From the NCBI GenBank assembly GCA_018239705.1, contig JAFEGS010000024.1:1-8649 (forward strand): a stretch of DNA of 8,649 nucleotides, read 5' to 3'. Of the stretch, positions 6,240-8,649 are shown piece by piece. Made by a program: the position numbers and the translations under genes. This stretch comes from Verrucomicrobiota bacterium. Its GTDB lineage: Bacteria; Chlamydiota; Chlamydiia; Chlamydiales; FEN-1388. How positions within the stretch are numbered: position 1 is the first letter of the stretch; every line of letters starts with the position of its first letter. The notes beneath the pieces are model-generated. The model saw only the letters and a program-made list of their open reading frames with translations, searched no databases and was not told the origin of the DNA.

Positions 6240-7178
6240 ATGTCATATCCCTCTCGTCTTGAGCTTCCCGATGAGATCTACAAAGCTAGAAAACAACGAA
6301 GCCGTAACCTATTGCGCGTAGCTAGCCTTGGTATAGCTGTGCGCCTTACTATCGTGACTTTTGAGCTTTGCGGCTTCTATTTTTTCGGAAGTATGGCTCT
6401 TTTGCTTGATGGCCTTTCTACCCTTGCAGATGTGGTTTCAAGCATTATATTAATTTTTTCTATAAAGCTGGCAGAGCGTCCTCCCGATCAAAATCATCCC
6501 TTTGGACATGGTCGCTATGAGCCTTTAGCCGGTCTGCAGCTGGGGATATTTTTGGCCATTACCGGTGGCGCTATGCTCTTTTCACAAGTTGTAGCTATTG
6601 CCTCAAACGAAGCTGCAGGTACGCTTGATACCCATGTGTGGCTCTTTGCGCTTGCTGCTGTAGTGCTTTTAGAGCTCTCCTTTCGTAAGATGAAGGCTGT
6701 CGCAACGCAAGAGAAAAGTGAGGCATTACTTGCAGAGGCCTTTCATTTTCGAGCCGATGGCTGTAATAGCCTTTTTGCTCTTGTAGCACTGGGCATCGGG
6801 GCATTGTTTCCTGAACATAGCTGGCTCTGTGACCGCATTGGTGCTCTCTGCATTGCCCTTTTTATGTGTGGGATGGGGCTGATAGCCGCAAAAAAAAATC
6901 TCAATCAGATCCTTGACCGCATCCCGGAAAAAGAGGTATTTACAAAAGTAGAGAGAATCGCTAAATCTGTGGAAGGGGTGAGGGGCACTGAAAAAATCCG
7001 CATTCAGCTTTGCGGTCCGGATGCGCATGTAGATATAGATGTGGAGGTCGACCCTGATCTTGCAGTTGTTGAGGCACATGAGATTAGCCAGAGAGTCCGA
7101 TATGAGATCCAAAAGGCCTGGCCGCAAGTGCAAGAGGTGATGGTCCACATTGAGCCCTATTATGAAAATGATCATTAG
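6240..7178 (+). CDS. Cation diffusion facilitator (CDF) family metal efflux transporter, FieF-like
   Basis: 312 residues with typical CDF architecture. CDF proteins are dimeric metal/proton antiporters that export Zn, Fe, Mn or related ions from the cytoplasm. Visible: about six helices between residues 24 and 220; GSMALLLDGLSTLADVVSS in TM2 (Asp57, Ser60, Asp64); the cytoplasmic loop motif HPFGHGRYEPLAG (His86, His90); FHFRADGCNS in TM5 (His169, Asp173, the HxxxD pair); and a C-terminal cytoplasmic domain at about 225-308 with conserved histidines at 263, 280 and 303. Oddity: the TM2 site normally reads [H/D/N]xxxD, but here a Ser occupies the first position, so one transport-site ligand seems altered. 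It starts 3 nt after tatD and ends 2 nt before the next gene. No clear ribosome site is visible, so translation is probably coupled to tatD. Family assignment is firm; the metal cannot be named. Confidence 0.92.
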   Translation: MSYPSRLELPDEIYKARKQRSRNLLRVASLGIAVRLTIVTFELCGFYFFGSMALLLDGLSTLADVVSSIILIFSIKLAERPPDQNHPFGHGRYEPLAGLQLGIFLAITGGAMLFSQVVAIASNEAAGTLDTHVWLFALAAVVLLELSFRKMKAVATQEKSEALLAEAFHFRADGCNSLFALVALGIGALFPEHSWLCDRIGALCIALFMCGMGLIAAKKNLNQILDRIPEKEVFTKVERIAKSVEGVRGTEKIRIQLCGPDAHVDIDVEVDPDLAVVEAHEISQRVRYEIQKAWPQVQEVMVHIEPYYENDH

Positions 7179-7180
7179 GT

Positions 7181-8649
7181 ATGGCAGTGGCAATTAATTG
7201 GGAGCTATTTTGTAAATGGGCAGAGAAACTCGCTGCAGCCCCATTTTCTTTTAGCGATTTGAAGTCGTGTCTCTTTGTTGTCGACAAGAAGGCCTTCTCA
7301 GATATCTCTTTTGCATCGCGCATGGGTATCTCTTTTGGCTTATGTAGATTTATTGGGATGCGCAGGCGCCTGCTCGCACCCTCGCTTACAGCATTTGTAA
7401 AGAGAAATGGATCTGTTTTTAATGTGGCGCCAAGCGAGGCCATACTTGCCTACAATGCATTAATGGATGCCTTTTTTGCCGGCGATCAAAAAATTGCAGT
7501 AGAGAAAGAAGAGCCAGTTGCTCCAAAGCAACAAGCGTCGGTCGAACTCCCCCCTCTTGAAAGGAGGGTTATGGTCGAAAAGAAGATGGAGGAATTTCGA
7601 CGCGCGTATCAAGGAGTAGCTCCATTTCTATTTGGGCCCTATGTCGATGGCTTTTTAAAGGAGCTCAATGAGGAAAGCTCCGAAGAGCGACTCCTTGAAG
7701 CATTAGAGGCTCAAAAGACAGCTCTTGAGCATTTTGACAGCGAGGTAAGAGATGGCTATGCTTCCCTGAAAAAGAGGTCACTTTCTATCTTAGAGCAGCT
7801 CTACAAGCCAGATCTTGTGGCCTATAAGGATCTAGCGATTCGCTTTGAAAAATTGCTGCAGTCCGATCTTAGCTTTCAACTTCCTGAAGGCACATGCCTT
7901 ACACCTGAAATTATTCTCGAAATAGAGAAAGCAAGGCACGATTTCTTCGAAGGCCAATTCGCTGCTATGGGAGCGCTTGTTGAGACGGGGAGGAGGCGAA
8001 ATGAAAAGCTGCAAGAGATAGAGCAGTTCCAAAAGAAAATATCAAGCCTTACAGCCAGACTCAAGCCCTTTAAAGATCTATCGAAAGAGATGCGAGAGCT
8101 TGAAGAGAAAAACCATAAAATCACTACAACAAAAAAAGAGCTCCAAAAACTACCCTTTGAAGAGATTGAACGGGTAATCGATGAGAGATACCAAAGCTAC
8201 CTTACGTTTGCAGCAGAGACTTCGCAGCTTGCTCTCTCTTTAAATCAGCGCTGCAGGGAGCTTGAGCTTTTTGGTGAGTATGGCAAACAGACTATTAAGA
8301 GAAGACTTTTTGATATTTTTTTTGGTATTACGCCCTACAAAGAGCTAAGAGAAGACCTTAGAAGTACCCAGGCGGTATTAGTACAGAGGTTGGTGCAGCT
8401 GGTCGATGCTTTTTTTGCTGGCAACCTCACTGCTGATGAATATTTCTCTCGCTGCCAGGAGATGGCGTATGAACACGATGTAGTAAAGCTTCGTAATGAA
8501 GTTAGCTACCGCTCCACCCGCGTTAAAGATATTAGAGATGAGGTAATACACCTTTTTAAAGAGCTTTCCGCTATGAGGCGAATGCTCGATTGTATTCCAG
8601 GAAGCTTTCAGGAGAAGGTCTATAGGGATATTACTCTTCTTTTTCAGGA
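7181..8649 (+). CDS. Unrecognised soluble coiled-coil protein, 3' end beyond the window
   Basis: Open for 489 codons from the ATG to the window edge with no stop, so it is partial. I do not recognise it. Visible: no signal peptide or membrane helix; an N-terminal domain at about 1-102; a Pro/Glu/Lys-rich linker at about 103-126; then a highly charged, mostly helical region with likely coiled coils at about 165-205 and 270-325. The motif DAFFAG occurs twice, at 96-101 and 409-414. The second copy continues as GNLTADEYF, resembling the G-x-[IL]-[TS]-x-x-E-[FY] pattern of short SHOCT-type motifs. The start is placed at the ATG 2 nt after the CDF stop. No Shine-Dalgarno is evident, suggesting coupled translation in the dsbD-tatD-CDF unit. 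Codon usage looks like its neighbours, so recent transfer is not suggested. It could be a lineage-specific chlamydial protein, possibly secreted or structural, but nothing here proves that. Confidence 0.85.
   Translation, partial: MAVAINWELFCKWAEKLAAAPFSFSDLKSCLFVVDKKAFSDISFASRMGISFGLCRFIGMRRRLLAPSLTAFVKRNGSVFNVAPSEAILAYNALMDAFFAGDQKIAVEKEEPVAPKQQASVELPPLERRVMVEKKMEEFRRAYQGVAPFLFGPYVDGFLKELNEESSEERLLEALEAQKTALEHFDSEVRDGYASLKKRSLSILEQLYKPDLVAYKDLAIRFEKLLQSDLSFQLPEGTCLTPEIILEIEKARHDFFEGQFAAMGALVETGRRRNEKLQEIEQFQKKISSLTARLKPFKDLSKEMRELEEKNHKITTTKKELQKLPFEEIERVIDERYQSYLTFAAETSQLALSLNQRCRELELFGEYGKQTIKRRLFDIFFGITPYKELREDLRSTQAVLVQRLVQLVDAFFAGNLTADEYFSRCQEMAYEHDVVKLRNEVSYRSTRVKDIRDEVIHLFKELSAMRRMLDCIPGSFQEKVYRDITLLFQ

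Noticed and set aside
7179..7180. Possible frameshift or broken gene at the CDF / unknown gene junction
   Set aside because: The CDF protein ends at its normal family length and the next frame begins at an ATG with an unrelated sequence, so these are two genes.
6726..7193. 155-codon minus-strand open frame opposite the CDF C-terminal domain
   Set aside because: Shadow of a confidently assigned gene, with atypical composition and no supporting signals.

Overview
The window looks like a chromosomal segment from a member of the phylum Chlamydiae, probably an environmental or 'Chlamydia-like' lineage rather than a Chlamydiaceae pathogen. The main reason is gene order. The run tolB - TonB/TolA-like gene - exbD - exbB, facing away from dsbD - tatD, matches my recollection of Chlamydia trachomatis CT599-CT594. 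The proteins are clearly diverged from their proteobacterial relatives. In Chlamydiaceae, as I recall, tatD is followed by the sdhCAB genes. Here it is followed by a cation diffusion facilitator and an unrecognised coiled-coil gene. The species assignment is inference. There are no mobile elements, RNA genes, CRISPR arrays or obvious pseudogenes, and coding density is very high with no gene-free stretch over 100 bases.

Left arm, minus strand (about 3379 down to 1): a Tol-Pal type energy-transducing operon. ExbB/TolQ and ExbD/TolR form the proton-driven inner-membrane motor. A Pro/Ala/Lys-rich single-span protein is the TolA/TonB-like energy transducer. TolB is the periplasmic beta-propeller. 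The first bases of the next gene, expected to be pal, may lie at the extreme left edge. The genes are tightly coupled, with a 4-nt ATGA overlap and two (perhaps three) stop codons embedded in the next gene's Shine-Dalgarno sequence.

Centre: a 75-bp divergent intergenic region separates exbB and dsbD. It holds a reasonable sigma70/sigma66-type promoter candidate reading towards exbB, with a perfect TTGACA and a 17-bp spacer.

Right arm, plus strand (3455 to the window end): dsbD (transmembrane thiol reductant shuttle), tatD (metal-dependent hydrolase/DNase family), a CDF cation efflux protein, and a soluble coiled-coil protein of at least 489 residues that runs off the right edge. Junctions are +4, +3 and +2 nt, so these four genes are probably one transcript. 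The left arm would maintain envelope integrity and constriction, and DsbD would supply reducing power to periplasmic disulfide chemistry. This fits a chlamydial envelope that depends on disulfide cross-linking, and the TolB here is itself unusually rich in cysteine. The most novel item is the last gene, which I do not recognise. It contains a duplicated DAFFAG motif, and the second copy resembles a SHOCT-like element.
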